This document shows, piece after piece, positions 1 to 9,187 of a stretch of DNA of 38,494 nucleotides (positions are counted from its first letter, which is position 1; each line of letters opens with the position of its first letter). The position numbers were made by a program, and so were the translations under genes. The notes under the pieces are model-generated. The model did no database searches and was not told where the DNA came from. It saw only the letters and a list, made by a program, of their open reading frames with translations. Origin of the DNA: Gemmatimonadota bacterium (GTDB lineage Bacteria > Gemmatimonadota > Gemmatimonadetes > Longimicrobiales > RSA9); assembly GCA_017881445.1 (NCBI GenBank), contig JADGQX010000012.1, forward strand, positions 1 to 38,494, read 5' to 3'.

Positions 1-451
1 CGCGCAGGTCGCCCAGCGTGAAGCGCAGCTCGCCGGGCAGCGTGCCGAGCCACTCGCGGTTGGCGGCGCTCGTGTTGGCGTAGGTGTAGCGGTAGGACAA
101 CGAGGCGAAGTAATTGTCGCGCGGGTCCGTATATCCGCACTGGCAGTCGTCGAGACCCCGGGCCAGGCTGTCGTCGTAATTGCCGCGGATGACATGAACG
201 CCGGCGTCACGCAGCAGCGGGAAGACGCGGTCGGGGTGGGGGCCGAACGCGCCCAGGTCACCCAGGCAGACGAAGGCTTCGGCCCCGCGGGCACGGGCGT
301 CGTCGAGGGCGGCGGCCAGGGCCAGGTGATTCGAGTACACGCCGCCGAAGACGGCCACGCGTTTGAGGCTGGGGCTGGGGCTGAGGCTGAGGCTGAGGCT
401 GAGCCTGGGGCTGAGGCTGGGGGCGCCCTCGGCGCCCGGGCGCGGATTCAC
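1..451 (-). CDS. Metallophosphoesterase (partial, 3' end outside window)
   Basis: Minus-strand translation ...VAVFGGVYSNHLALAAALDDARARGAEAFVCLGDLGAFGPHPDRVFPLLRDAGVHVIRGNYDDSLA..., with GDLGAFGP and GNYDD motifs of calcineurin-like phosphoesterases. GTG at 451 overlaps the upstream rSAM stop (GTGA); an alternative GTG lies at 358. Confidence 0.75.
   Translation of the reverse strand, partial: MNPRPGAEGAPSLSPRLSLSLSLSPSPSLKRVAVFGGVYSNHLALAAALDDARARGAEAFVCLGDLGAFGPHPDRVFPLLRDAGVHVIRGNYDDSLARGLDDCQCGYTDPRDNYFASLSYRYTYANTSAANREWLGTLPGELRFTLGDLR
366..422. repeat. Hexanucleotide (GAGGCT/GGGGCT)n microsatellite
   Basis: gaggctggggctggggctgaggctgaggctgaggctgagcctggggctgaggctggg read directly. Confidence 0.9.
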
Positions 452-1632
452 GAGTCTCTCGCGGCGGACGAGGGATTGGCGCAGATGGAGCCGCTCTGCC
501 AGCAGGTGTAGCAGGCGGGCTCCGAGAGGGCGGCGGGGCGCGCGGCAGCGCCCGCCAGTGTATCGCCCAGGCGTGCGCCGGGCGAGTCGAGCAGGATGGG
601 GCAGGTCCAGACGCCGCGCGCCGTAACCAGGCGCGCCCGGGTGCAGAGCAGGCGGTCGAGGTCGAAACCGTGCAGCATCTCGTGGGTGACGCGCTCCTCG
701 GGCGCGTAGCCCCGGCTGCGGCTGGCCTCTTCACCCATGTACAATGCTGGCAATATCTTAACGCGTGGGCGCCCGTAGCCGACAGAGCGGAGCAGGCCCT
801 GGAACGCGCCCAGGACCCGATCGCCATCCTCGTCGGGCCAGCTCTGCATGGCGGTGACGATGGGCAGGAAGCCCGCGGCGACCAGGCGCTGGATCCCCTG
901 CACCGCTCGCTGGAAGGCGCCGTCGCCGCGGATGGCGTCGTTGCTCTCGGCAGTGACGCCGTCCAGGCTGATGCGGAGCTCCAGCGAGTAGGGCGAGGCG
1001 GCGGCGGCGCGGGCCAGGGCGTCCACCACGCGCGGCACCAGCAGGGTGCCGTTGCTCAGGACGGTGGCGGGCCCGTAGGCGAGGGCGTCCGCGAGGATGG
1101 GCACCATGTACCGGTGCATGAAGGGCTCCCCGCCGGTGAAGTAGTACTCCTTCACGCCCAGCTCCACCGACTCCTCGAGGGCGGCGGCCACACGGTCGCG
1201 ATCGATGAACCAGAAGCTGTCGTTGTGCGGGTTGCAGGAGATGAAGCAGTGCTTGCACTTCAGGTTGCAGATGGTGCCCGCGACCTGGAACCAGAGCTGG
1301 TCCAGCGCCGTAAGCGGGACCGTGGGTGCTGCGTCGGGGGGCTGCGTGCCGCGCAGGGGCGCGGGTCCAGGCGGAGCGGCGGGCGCGGCGCCGGCAGGAG
1401 GCGCGGCCGAAGCGGCCGACGGCGGCGTGGGGCCGTGAATGAGCGAGTGCCGCGGCAAACGGTTCTCCTGCGGGACGATACGCGAGCGCCACCCGGGGAG
1501 GAGACGCCGTGGCGGCGTCGACCGGCGGGCGGCGCCGGGACCGGGGAATCTTGCGGGCGGCGCCGCCGGGCGCCATGGTCCCTGCGCGCAAGAAACCAGC
1601 CCCGGGTGGGAGCCCCGTCCCCGGCACGGCAC
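448..1632 (-). CDS. Radical SAM protein with C-terminal Cys cluster (true start probably downstream of the ORF start)
   Basis: CNLKCKHCF (CxxxCxxC), YYFTGGEPF, RISLDG, and a C-terminal CPILLDSPG...CYTCWQSGSICAN. The N-terminal ~120 aa are Pro/Ala rich, so the start is uncertain. Confidence 0.8.
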   Translation of the reverse strand: MPCRGRGSHPGLVSCAQGPWRPAAPPARFPGPGAARRSTPPRRLLPGWRSRIVPQENRLPRHSLIHGPTPPSAASAAPPAGAAPAAPPGPAPLRGTQPPDAAPTVPLTALDQLWFQVAGTICNLKCKHCFISCNPHNDSFWFIDRDRVAAALEESVELGVKEYYFTGGEPFMHRYMVPILADALAYGPATVLSNGTLLVPRVVDALARAAAASPYSLELRISLDGVTAESNDAIRGDGAFQRAVQGIQRLVAAGFLPIVTAMQSWPDEDGDRVLGAFQGLLRSVGYGRPRVKILPALYMGEEASRSRGYAPEERVTHEMLHGFDLDRLLCTRARLVTARGVWTCPILLDSPGARLGDTLAGAAARPAALSEPACYTCWQSGSICANPSSAARDS

Positions 1633-1700
1633 TTTCCGGAAGGCGCGTGTCGGCTGGCGGCGCTCACGAGGGGATTGTGCGTCGTGCTCCTTCGGGGGGA

Positions 1701-3110
1701 GTGACCGTGGAACATTACGACATTCTCGCGATCGGCGGCGGCACGGCCGGGCTGGTCACGGCCGCGGGAGCCGCGGGTCTGGGGGCGCGCGCCGCGCTGA
1801 TCGAGCGGGCACGCATGGGCGGGGACTGCCTGTGGTTCGGGTGCGTGCCGTCCAAGGCGCTGCTCGCTTCGGCGCGGGCGGTGCGGGACGCGCGGCGCGC
1901 TGCGCACCTGGGCGTGGCGATGCGCGAGGTGGCCGTGGACTTTCCTCGTGTGATGGCCCGGGTACGGGAGGCGCAGGAGCGGATCCAGCCGCACGACTCG
2001 CCCGAGCGGTTCCGGGAGCTGGGCGTGGAGGTGGTTTCGGGCACCGCCCGCTTCACCAGCGAGGATGTGGTGACGGTGGACGGCCGGCGCATCTCTGCGC
2101 GCCACATCGTGATCGCGACCGGTTCCCGGCCGAGCGTGCCCGCGATCGCGGGGCTCGATTCGGTGCCGTACCTCACCAACGAATCCGTCTTCAACCTGGA
2201 GCAGCTGCCGGCATCGCTGGTAGTCATCGGGGGCGGGCCCATCGGCCTGGAGCTGGGACAGGCGCTGGCACTGCTCGGCTGCGCCGTGACCGTCGTCGAG
2301 GCCTTGCCCCGCATCGCCGCGGAAGAGGACGAGGAGATGGCGGCGCTGCTGCGCGCGACGCTGGAGAGCGACGGCGTCGCCATCCGGACCGGTGCGTCGG
2401 TGTCGAGCGTGGAGCCCGCGGGCTGCGGCGTGGCTTTGTGCGCAGGGGGCGTGCGCCTGGAGGCGGAGCGGCTGCTGCTGGCTACCGGGCGCTCGCCTGC
2501 GGTGGCCGGGCTGGAGCTGGACGCCGCGGGGGTGGAGGCCGGCCCGAACGGCATCGTCGTGGACCGGCGGCTGCGGACCACGGCGTCTCGCATCTGGGCG
2601 GCGGGAGATGTGGTCGGGCCGCTCCGCTTCACGCACGTGGCGGACTACCAGGCGCGGCTGGTGTTGCGCAATGCGCTGTTCCCCTTCTCCCGGTCCGTGG
2701 ACTACGCCGCGGTGCCGCGCGTGATCTACACGGAGCCGGAGCTGGCGCGCATCGGGCTGACGGAAGCGGAAGCACGGGAGCGGCAAGGCGACGATGTGCG
2801 CGTCTGGCGGCGTCCGTTCGCGGACGCGGACCGGGCCATCGCGGACGAGCGCACGGAAGGGATGGTGAAGCTGGTGGCGGATCGGCGGGGGCGGCTGCTG
2901 GGCGCCCACATCCTGGGTCACGGCGCCGGCAGCATGATCGGCCAGCTGGCCCTCGCCATGCGCAACGGCCTGGGCCTGGCCCATATCGCCGAGACGATCC
3001 TGCCCTACCCGACGTACCCCGAGGCGGTCAAGCAGGCGGCGGAGCTGCAGCAGCGGGAGCGGCTGCGCGGGCTGACCGCGCGCATCGTACGCACCCTGGT
3101 CCGGCGCTAG
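1701..3110 (+). CDS. FAD/NAD(P)-dependent disulfide oxidoreductase, mercuric-reductase-like
   Basis: GTG start; YDILAIGGGTAGL, GGDCLWFGCVPSKALL (CxxxxC), VVIGGGPIGLELGQ, AAGDVVG. Confidence 0.88.
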   Translation: MTVEHYDILAIGGGTAGLVTAAGAAGLGARAALIERARMGGDCLWFGCVPSKALLASARAVRDARRAAHLGVAMREVAVDFPRVMARVREAQERIQPHDSPERFRELGVEVVSGTARFTSEDVVTVDGRRISARHIVIATGSRPSVPAIAGLDSVPYLTNESVFNLEQLPASLVVIGGGPIGLELGQALALLGCAVTVVEALPRIAAEEDEEMAALLRATLESDGVAIRTGASVSSVEPAGCGVALCAGGVRLEAERLLLATGRSPAVAGLELDAAGVEAGPNGIVVDRRLRTTASRIWAAGDVVGPLRFTHVADYQARLVLRNALFPFSRSVDYAAVPRVIYTEPELARIGLTEAEARERQGDDVRVWRRPFADADRAIADERTEGMVKLVADRRGRLLGAHILGHGAGSMIGQLALAMRNGLGLAHIAETILPYPTYPEAVKQAAELQQRERLRGLTARIVRTLVRR

Positions 3111-3111
3111 C

Positions 3112-3816
3112 ATGGCCACCACCGAGCCTCGCGTCTCCTTCGTCATCCCCACGCTGGAAGAGGCCGAGCACCTGTTCGGACTGCTGGCCGACCTGCGCGG
3201 CTTCCCCCTGGCGCACGAGGTGATCGTGGCCGATGGCGGCAGTCGCGACGGTACGGCGGCGCGGGCGGCGGCGCTGGGCGCCCGGGTGGTCACGGCGCCG
3301 AAGGGACGTGGGCGACAGCTGCGCCAGGGCGCGGGCGCCGCCCGCGCCGCCGTCCTCTGCTTCCTGCATGCCGACGTGCGCCTGGACGCGGCCGCACTGC
3401 GCGCGCTGGCCGGCGCCGCCGGGCAGGGAGGCGCGTGGGCGCTCCGGTTGCGCATTGCCGCTCCAGGCTGGCGCTTCCGCACGGTGGAGCGCGGCGCCAA
3501 CCTGCGCGCCCGCGCCGGCTTACCCTTCGGTGACCAGGGGTTGCTCCTGCCCCGGACCCTCTACGAGGCCGCGGGCGGGTACGCCGAGCTGCCCATCATG
3601 GAGGACGTGGCGCTGGTACGGACGCTGGCGCGGCTGGGCGAGCCTGTGCGGCTGCTGGGGGCAGCCGCCAGCGTGTCGGCGCGGCGCTGGTGCCGGGACG
3701 GCGTACTGGCGCGGACCGTCCGCAACTGGCTGCTGCTGGCGCGCTTCCTCCTGGGCACGCCCGCCGAGCGGCTCGCCTCCCACTATCCTCCCCACTCGCC
3801 GGGATCCCGTGGCTGA
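3112..3816 (+). CDS. Family 2 glycosyltransferase, TIGR04283 type (rSAM/selenodomain-associated transferase 2)
   Basis: RVSFVIPTLEEAEHL...VIVADGGSRDGT...APKGRGRQLRQGA...FLHADVRLD...GDQGLLLPRTLYEAAGGYAELPIMEDV. Confidence 0.85.
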   Translation: MATTEPRVSFVIPTLEEAEHLFGLLADLRGFPLAHEVIVADGGSRDGTAARAAALGARVVTAPKGRGRQLRQGAGAARAAVLCFLHADVRLDAAALRALAGAAGQGGAWALRLRIAAPGWRFRTVERGANLRARAGLPFGDQGLLLPRTLYEAAGGYAELPIMEDVALVRTLARLGEPVRLLGAAASVSARRWCRDGVLARTVRNWLLLARFLLGTPAERLASHYPPHSPGSRG

Positions 3817-4540
3817 GTTCTCATCGTTGCCCCTCAAGTACCGGGCGTACATGGCCGTGTACCGCTGGCGGCGGATCGATCCCGTGCCGTGGGCGGAGCT
3901 GCGCCGCCCGCTGGCGAGCGCCCGGGTGGCGCTGGTCACCTCCGCCGGCTTCTATCGGCCCGGGATCGACGAGCCCTTCCGCCGGATCACGGGCGGCGAC
4001 TCGAGCTTCCGGGCGCTGCCCGACGACGTGGACCCGCGCTCGCTGGTGCTGGGGCAGATCAGCGATTCCTTCGACCACGGGCCGGCCACGGCGGACCCGA
4101 ACGTCGCCTTCCCGCTGCCGTGGCTGCACCAGATGGCGGCGGCAGGCGAGATCGGGGAGTCCGCGCCCCGGCACCTGAGCTTCAACGGCTCGATCACCGC
4201 CCCGGAGCGCCTGGTCCGGGACACGGGCCCGCGCGCGGCGCAGCTGCTGGTGCAGGACGGCGTGGACGCGGCCGTGCTCGTACCCATATGACCCATGTGC
4301 ACGCAGGCGGTCGCCTTGCTCGCGGGAGTCATGGAATCACGAGGCATTGCCACGGCGTGCGTCGCGCTGGTGAAGCACGTGGCGGAGGCGGTGCGCCCGC
4401 CGCGCGCGCTGGCCGTGCCCTTCCCCTTCGGAGAGGCCCTCGGCCCCGCCGGCGACGCGGCGACGCAGCTGCGCGTGCTGCGCGCGGCGCTGCGCCTGCT
4501 GGAGTCGCCGGGTCCCCCGCCGGTGCTGGAGGACGCATAG
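3809..4540 (+). CDS. GrdB-like selenoprotein B family protein, Sec encoded by UGA at 4289-4291
   Basis: ORF ending at TGA 4289-4291 (...SSLPLKYRAYMAVYRWRRIDPVPW...RHLSFNGSITAPERLVRDTGPRAAQLLVQDGVDAAVLVPI) continues in the same frame as PMCTQAVALLAGVMESRGIATACVAL...VRPPRALAVPFPFG... to TAG at 4540. Combined product VLVPI-U-PMC has the UxxC motif of the family. Confidence 0.85.
4303..4319 (+). promoter_or_regulatory. Candidate bacterial SECIS hairpin
   Basis: GCA GGC [GGUC] GCC (U bulge) UGC; apical GGUC begins 17 nt after the UGA. Confidence 0.7.
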
Positions 4541-4693
4541 CGGCGGGCGAGCCGCGCCGCCCGGGCGCGCGGGCGCAAGGGGGAGCCGCGGGCAGGCGAG
4601 AGGCTCGCATTATGCATTCGGGGGTGCCGCTCAGCCACGCGCAGCGGCGGTGAACGACCGCATAAACACGGCACTGGAACGGGGATTGACCGC

Positions 4694-5905
4694 TTGAAAT
4701 CGAGCCGGCAGCTGACCGGGGCGGCCCAGGCTCCCGCGGGCACCGCGCCACAGATCACGAAGGGAGCGTGGTCCGCCGCGACCGGGAACCAGGAAGGCTC
4801 CCACGATGCCCTGTACCGCCTGCTGGTGGACACGGTCCGGGACTATGCCATCTTCGCGCTGGATCCCGAGGGACGGGTCCTGACCTGGAACAACGGCGCG
4901 GAGCGGATCAAGGGCTACACGGCCAGCGAGATCATCGGGCGCCACTTCTCGGTGTTCTATCCCGCGGACTTGATCGCGAGCGGACACCCGGCCATGGAGC
5001 TGGAGATCGCGGCGCGAGAGGGCCGTTTCGAGGAGGAAGGCTGGCGGGTCCGCAAGGATGGCACCGAGTTCTGGGCCAACGTGGTCATTACCGCGCTCCA
5101 CCAGGCCGACGGTGAGCCGATCGGCTTCGCCAAGGTGACCCGCGACCTGACCGAGCGACGCGCAGCGCAGGAGCGAGCGCTGGAGAACGCGAAGCGCGTG
5201 GCGGAAGTGGAGGCGGCGAACCGGGCCAAGAGCGAGTTCCTCGCCACCATGTCGCACGAGCTGCGCACGCCCTTGAACGCCATCGGCGGGTACGCGGACC
5301 TTTTGCTGGCCGGCGTGCGCGGCCCGCTGGCGCCGACGCAGCGGGAGGACCTGGTCCGGATCCGCCGGAGCCAGCAGCACCTGCTAGGCATCATCAACGA
5401 CCTGCTGAACTTCGGCCGCCTCGAAGCGGGCAGGATCTCCTACCAGATCGCCCGGGTGCCGCTGGTCGAGGTCGCAGAGGCGATCGCGCCCATGGTGGAG
5501 CCGCAGGCGGCCGCACGAGGCGTGGCGGTCGAGGTCGACCCGTGCCAGCCCGACGTCGTCGCCCTGGCCGATCGCGCCAAGGTCGAGCAGATCGCGCTGA
5601 ACCTGCTGGGAAACGCCGTCAAGTTCACGCCCGCCGGCGGCCGGATCAGCGCCGCCTGCTCCGTGGACGGCGAGCGCGTCTACCTGGACGTACGCGACTC
5701 CGGCGTCGGCATCCCGCCGGAGAAGCTGGAAGTCATTTTCGAGCCTTTCGTGCAGCTCAACCGGACGCTGACCACCGGGCTCGAGGGCACCGGTCTCGGC
5801 CTGAGCATCAGCCGGGACCTCGCCCGCGCCATGGGCGGGGACCTCGAGGTCGAGAGCGAGGTGGGCCGCGGCTCCCTCTTCCGGCTCGTGCTGCCGAAGG
5901 CCTGA
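4694..5905 (+). CDS. PAS-domain sensor histidine kinase
   Basis: PAS region DYAIFALDPEGRVLTWNNGAERIKGYTASEIIGRHFSVFYP; H-box FLATMSHELRTPLNAIGGY; N/G boxes NLLGNAVKFTP, GTGLGLSISRDL. TTG start uncertain. Confidence 0.9.
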   Translation: MKSSRQLTGAAQAPAGTAPQITKGAWSAATGNQEGSHDALYRLLVDTVRDYAIFALDPEGRVLTWNNGAERIKGYTASEIIGRHFSVFYPADLIASGHPAMELEIAAREGRFEEEGWRVRKDGTEFWANVVITALHQADGEPIGFAKVTRDLTERRAAQERALENAKRVAEVEAANRAKSEFLATMSHELRTPLNAIGGYADLLLAGVRGPLAPTQREDLVRIRRSQQHLLGIINDLLNFGRLEAGRISYQIARVPLVEVAEAIAPMVEPQAAARGVAVEVDPCQPDVVALADRAKVEQIALNLLGNAVKFTPAGGRISAACSVDGERVYLDVRDSGVGIPPEKLEVIFEPFVQLNRTLTTGLEGTGLGLSISRDLARAMGGDLEVESEVGRGSLFRLVLPKA

Positions 5906-5941
5906 GCCGCCTGCCGGGCGACGACGATGGCTGAATTCCTC

Positions 5942-6352
5942 TCAGGACGCCACCGCCGCCAGCGCCCGCTCCAGTCGCGCCCTCACTTCCGACGCCAACG
6001 CCTCGATCGCGGCGTTGCCCGTAAGCTTCAGCGCCGCCTCCGGGTCCATGGCCGCCACTACGCTCGTCCCGGGCTCGTCCCCCGCGTACACCACCACGTT
6101 GCACGGAAGCAGCAGACCTATGTCCCGCTCCGCCTGCAGCGCCTGGTAGGCATAGGGCGGGTTGCATGCCCCCAGGATCACATAGGGCCGGAAGTCCACG
6201 TCCAGCTTCTTGCGCAGAGTCGCGCGCACGTCGATCTCCGTCAGCACGCCGAACCCTTCCTTCGCCAACTCGGCACGCGTGCGCTCCACCGCCTCCTCGT
6301 ACGGCAGCGGCACGGCCGTGGAGAAGCCGTAGCGTGTAGTTTGCGTCAGCAT
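5942..6352 (-). CDS. DUF302 domain protein
   Basis: MLTQTTRYGFSTAVPLPYEEAVERTRAELAKEGFGVLTEIDVRATLRKKLDVDFRPYVILGACNPPYAYQAL...GLLLPCNVVVY. Confidence 0.88.
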   Translation of the reverse strand: MLTQTTRYGFSTAVPLPYEEAVERTRAELAKEGFGVLTEIDVRATLRKKLDVDFRPYVILGACNPPYAYQALQAERDIGLLLPCNVVVYAGDEPGTSVVAAMDPEAALKLTGNAAIEALASEVRARLERALAAVAS

Positions 6353-6468
6353 GTGGCACTCCGGTGTCCAGGGGGTGCAGATTGAGCCAAGCGACCGGGG
6401 CATAACGCGGACCGTCCGGCCAGGGCCCATTACTATATAACTACAGAGTCGAGAATGGAAGGCGTTGA

Positions 6469-7869
6469 GTGAGCAGGGCGATCGTGGTGATCGGGGCGGG
6501 ACCCGCGGGGATCGCGGCGGCGATAGCGGCGGCGGAGGCAGGGGCGCGAGTGACGCTGGTCTCGGATGAGCCGGCGGGGGGCCGGGCGAACTGGCACAGC
6601 ATGGGGCCGAGCAAGATCTGGCTGGCGGCGGTGGAGGCCTACGAGCAAGCCGTGGGGGCGCTGGCGATGGGTCTGACGGTGGAAGCGGTTCCGCCGCAGG
6701 GGGAGCTGGTGCTGGCGCGGATCCGGGACCTGTCGGCGCGCTGGAGCACGCGGCAGGCGGAAGCGCTGAGCCTGGCGGGGGTGGAGTGGCTGGATGGGTT
6801 TGCGTCCTTCGACGGACCGGGCCAGGTGAAGGTGCAGGACCGGGCGGGATTGGCGACGGAACCGCTTCGGCCGGATGCGGTGATCCTGGCGACGGGATCG
6901 GTGCCGCAGTTCACGGACATCCTGAGGCCGGACGGGGAGCGGGTTCTGGCCACGCGCTTCGCGGGCAAGCTGGAGGAGATACCGCGGGACGTGGTGGTGA
7001 TCGGGGGTGGGGCGACCGGAGCGGAGTTCGCCTACCTGTTCGACTCGCTGGGCGCCGAAGTCACCTGGATGCTGGACGAGCGGGCGGTGCTGCCGGAGTA
7101 TCCGCCGGAGGCATCGGCGCTGCTGGTGGAAGCGCTGGACCGGCGCGGGGTGCGGCGGGTGGTGGGACCGGCGACGCGGGTGGACCGGGGTGGGCGCGGC
7201 GTGGTGGTGATCGGCCAGGACGGCAAGCGCTACGCGGCGCACACGGCGTTCCTGGCCATGGGGCGCGTGCCGGCGCTGACGGGACTGGCGATCGAGACGA
7301 TCGGGCTGGCGCCGCGCTCCGACGGGACGCTCTGGACCGATGGGTACGGCCGCACGGAGGCGGCCGACGTCTATGCCGTGGGCGACGTCGCCGGGCCACC
7401 AATGCTGGCGAATTACGGTGAGGCGCAGGGCCGCGTCGCCGGGCTGCACGCGGCCGGGCTGCCGGTGTCGGGGTTCCGCCCGGAGTGCGTGGTGCACGCG
7501 GTCTACACCTCGCCCCAGATCGCGAAGGTCGGCGACGCCGAGGGCGTGGCCGGCATCGGGCATCCGGGGCGGATCATCCGGGTGCGCGTGCCCTTCCACG
7601 CGGGGCTGCACGCCCTGCTGCACCCCGGGACGGGGTGGCTCGAGCTCGTGCTCGAGCGCCCGGAGGGACGCATCATCGGCGGCTGGGCCGTCGGGCCCAC
7701 CGCCGCCGACTCGCTGGCGCCGATCGCACTCGCCATCCGGCTCCGGGCCACGGCGGAGCAGATGGCCGAAGTCGCGCCCGCGGTCCCAACCGCGAGCGAG
7801 CTGCCGTTCATGGCCGCCCGCGAGGCGGTCCGCGTCAACGGCGACATCGACGCACCCACCCGGCAGTAG
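6469..7869 (+). CDS. Pyridine-nucleotide disulfide oxidoreductase-fold flavoprotein lacking the redox CxxxxC
   Basis: AIVVIGAGPAGIAAAIAAAEAG, GGRANWHSMGPSKIWL at the position of GGxCxxxGCxPSK, VVIGGGATGAEFAYLFDSLG, YAVGDVAGPPMLAN. Confidence 0.85.
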   Translation: MSRAIVVIGAGPAGIAAAIAAAEAGARVTLVSDEPAGGRANWHSMGPSKIWLAAVEAYEQAVGALAMGLTVEAVPPQGELVLARIRDLSARWSTRQAEALSLAGVEWLDGFASFDGPGQVKVQDRAGLATEPLRPDAVILATGSVPQFTDILRPDGERVLATRFAGKLEEIPRDVVVIGGGATGAEFAYLFDSLGAEVTWMLDERAVLPEYPPEASALLVEALDRRGVRRVVGPATRVDRGGRGVVVIGQDGKRYAAHTAFLAMGRVPALTGLAIETIGLAPRSDGTLWTDGYGRTEAADVYAVGDVAGPPMLANYGEAQGRVAGLHAAGLPVSGFRPECVVHAVYTSPQIAKVGDAEGVAGIGHPGRIIRVRVPFHAGLHALLHPGTGWLELVLERPEGRIIGGWAVGPTAADSLAPIALAIRLRATAEQMAEVAPAVPTASELPFMAAREAVRVNGDIDAPTRQ

Positions 7870-8117
7870 ACGACAGGATCGGCTGGCGGCGGCGGAAGGG
7901 CGGAGATTCCCGCGCCGAGGAGTCCGCGCGTTGGGGGGTGCACCGCCGGAGTCGTTGCGCGCGTGGGGGTCGTCGGCGTCAGGTCGTGGGCTCGGGCCGG
8001 GCGGTCCGGGGTGGCGTCCTGTGCGCCGGCTGGGACTTCCTGCGACAGCTGTCCGGGAAGAGGCGGGTGAAGCGTTCTGGCGCAAGGGGTTCGACCGCGC
8101 TCGTCTCTTGCGGGCCG

Positions 8118-8146
8118 GTGTGGACCGGGGGGCCCGTGTGGACCGG
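8118..8146. repeat. Two direct copies of GTGTGGACCGG in the leader of the USP gene
   Basis: GTGTGGACCGG at 8118-8128 and 8136-8146. Confidence 0.6.
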
Positions 8147-8197
8147 ACCGGGAGCGAGACGGAGGGGCTGGGCAGATCCGGGTAAGGGAGCGTCCTG

Positions 8198-9097
8198 ATG
8201 CACAGGATCCTGGTGCCGCTGGACGGGTCGCCGTTCGCGGAGCATGCGCTGGCGCCGGCGGCGGACATCGCGCGGCGGACTGGCGCGCGCCTGGAGCTGG
8301 CGACGGTGTACACCTCGCAGATGCCGGCGTGGCGGACGTCGGGCGCGCCGGTCCACGACCCGCGCATCGACCAGGAGCGGCTGGCGGCGCTGCGGCACTA
8401 TCTGGAGCACGCGGCGGGGCAGGTATCGCACGAGCTGGACGTACCCGCGTCGGCAGTGTTGCTGGAGGGCAAGGCGCCGGATGCGCTGGCGCGGCACATC
8501 GCGGAACGGCGGCCGGCGCTGGTCGTGATGACGACGCACGGTCGGGTGGGACTGAGGCGAGCGTGGCTGGGCAGTGTGGCGGAAGAGCTGATGCAGCGGG
8601 CTGATGCGCCGGTGCTGGTGCTGCGGTCGAGTGAGGAGGGGGGGGAGCCGCAGCGGAGCTTCGCGCCGCGCCGGATCCTGGTGCCACTGGACGGGTCGGA
8701 GCGGGCGGAGCGGGTGATCGAGACGGCGGCGTGGCTGGCGGCGCGGGATGGTGCCCGGTTCCTGCTGCTGCGGATCAAGTCGCGGGCGACGGTGACGCCC
8801 TACCCGACGATCTTCCCGGCGGGCGCGGCGCCGGACGCGGCGGAGGTCTCGAGCGCGGCGGAGGAAGCGCTGCAGCTGGTGAAGCAGCGGCTGTCGAGCC
8901 GGGGCTTCGAGGTGGCGGCCGAAGTGGTGACGGAGCGGGAGGCGGAGCGGGCGATCCTCGCCTCGACGGAGCGGGGGGCGGTGGACCTGATCGCCATGGT
9001 GACGCGGGGGTTCGACGCGGGGCGGATGCGGCTGGGCACGGTGGCAGAGAAGGTGGTACGCTCGACACGGACGCCGGTGCTGCTGCGGCGTGCCTGA
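8198..9097 (+). CDS. Universal stress protein, tandem UspA domains
   Basis: MHRILVPLDGSPFAEHAL...MTTHGRVGLRRAWLGSVAEELM and a second RRILVPLDGSERAERVIE...VTRGFDAGRMRLGTVAEKVVRSTRTPVLL. Confidence 0.92.
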   Translation: MHRILVPLDGSPFAEHALAPAADIARRTGARLELATVYTSQMPAWRTSGAPVHDPRIDQERLAALRHYLEHAAGQVSHELDVPASAVLLEGKAPDALARHIAERRPALVVMTTHGRVGLRRAWLGSVAEELMQRADAPVLVLRSSEEGGEPQRSFAPRRILVPLDGSERAERVIETAAWLAARDGARFLLLRIKSRATVTPYPTIFPAGAAPDAAEVSSAAEEALQLVKQRLSSRGFEVAAEVVTEREAERAILASTERGAVDLIAMVTRGFDAGRMRLGTVAEKVVRSTRTPVLLRRA

Positions 9098-9187
9098 GCG
9101 GCCGGCGTGCCGTCGCGCGGGCGGGAGGCGCGCGGGCGCGGGGCGCGCGACGCCCCGGTCGAGGCGCATACGCAGCCACGGGGGGAC

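Noticed and set aside
4295-4540. Independent 81-aa gene starting at ATG 4295, with the upstream gene a nonsense pseudogene
   Set aside because: ATG 4295 is in frame one codon after the TGA, the combined product matches the full family, and a SECIS-like hairpin is correctly placed; selenocysteine recoding is the better explanation.
8118-8146. GTGTGGACCGG direct repeats as an operator
   Set aside because: Only two short copies in GC-rich sequence; could be chance, so listed only as a repeat.
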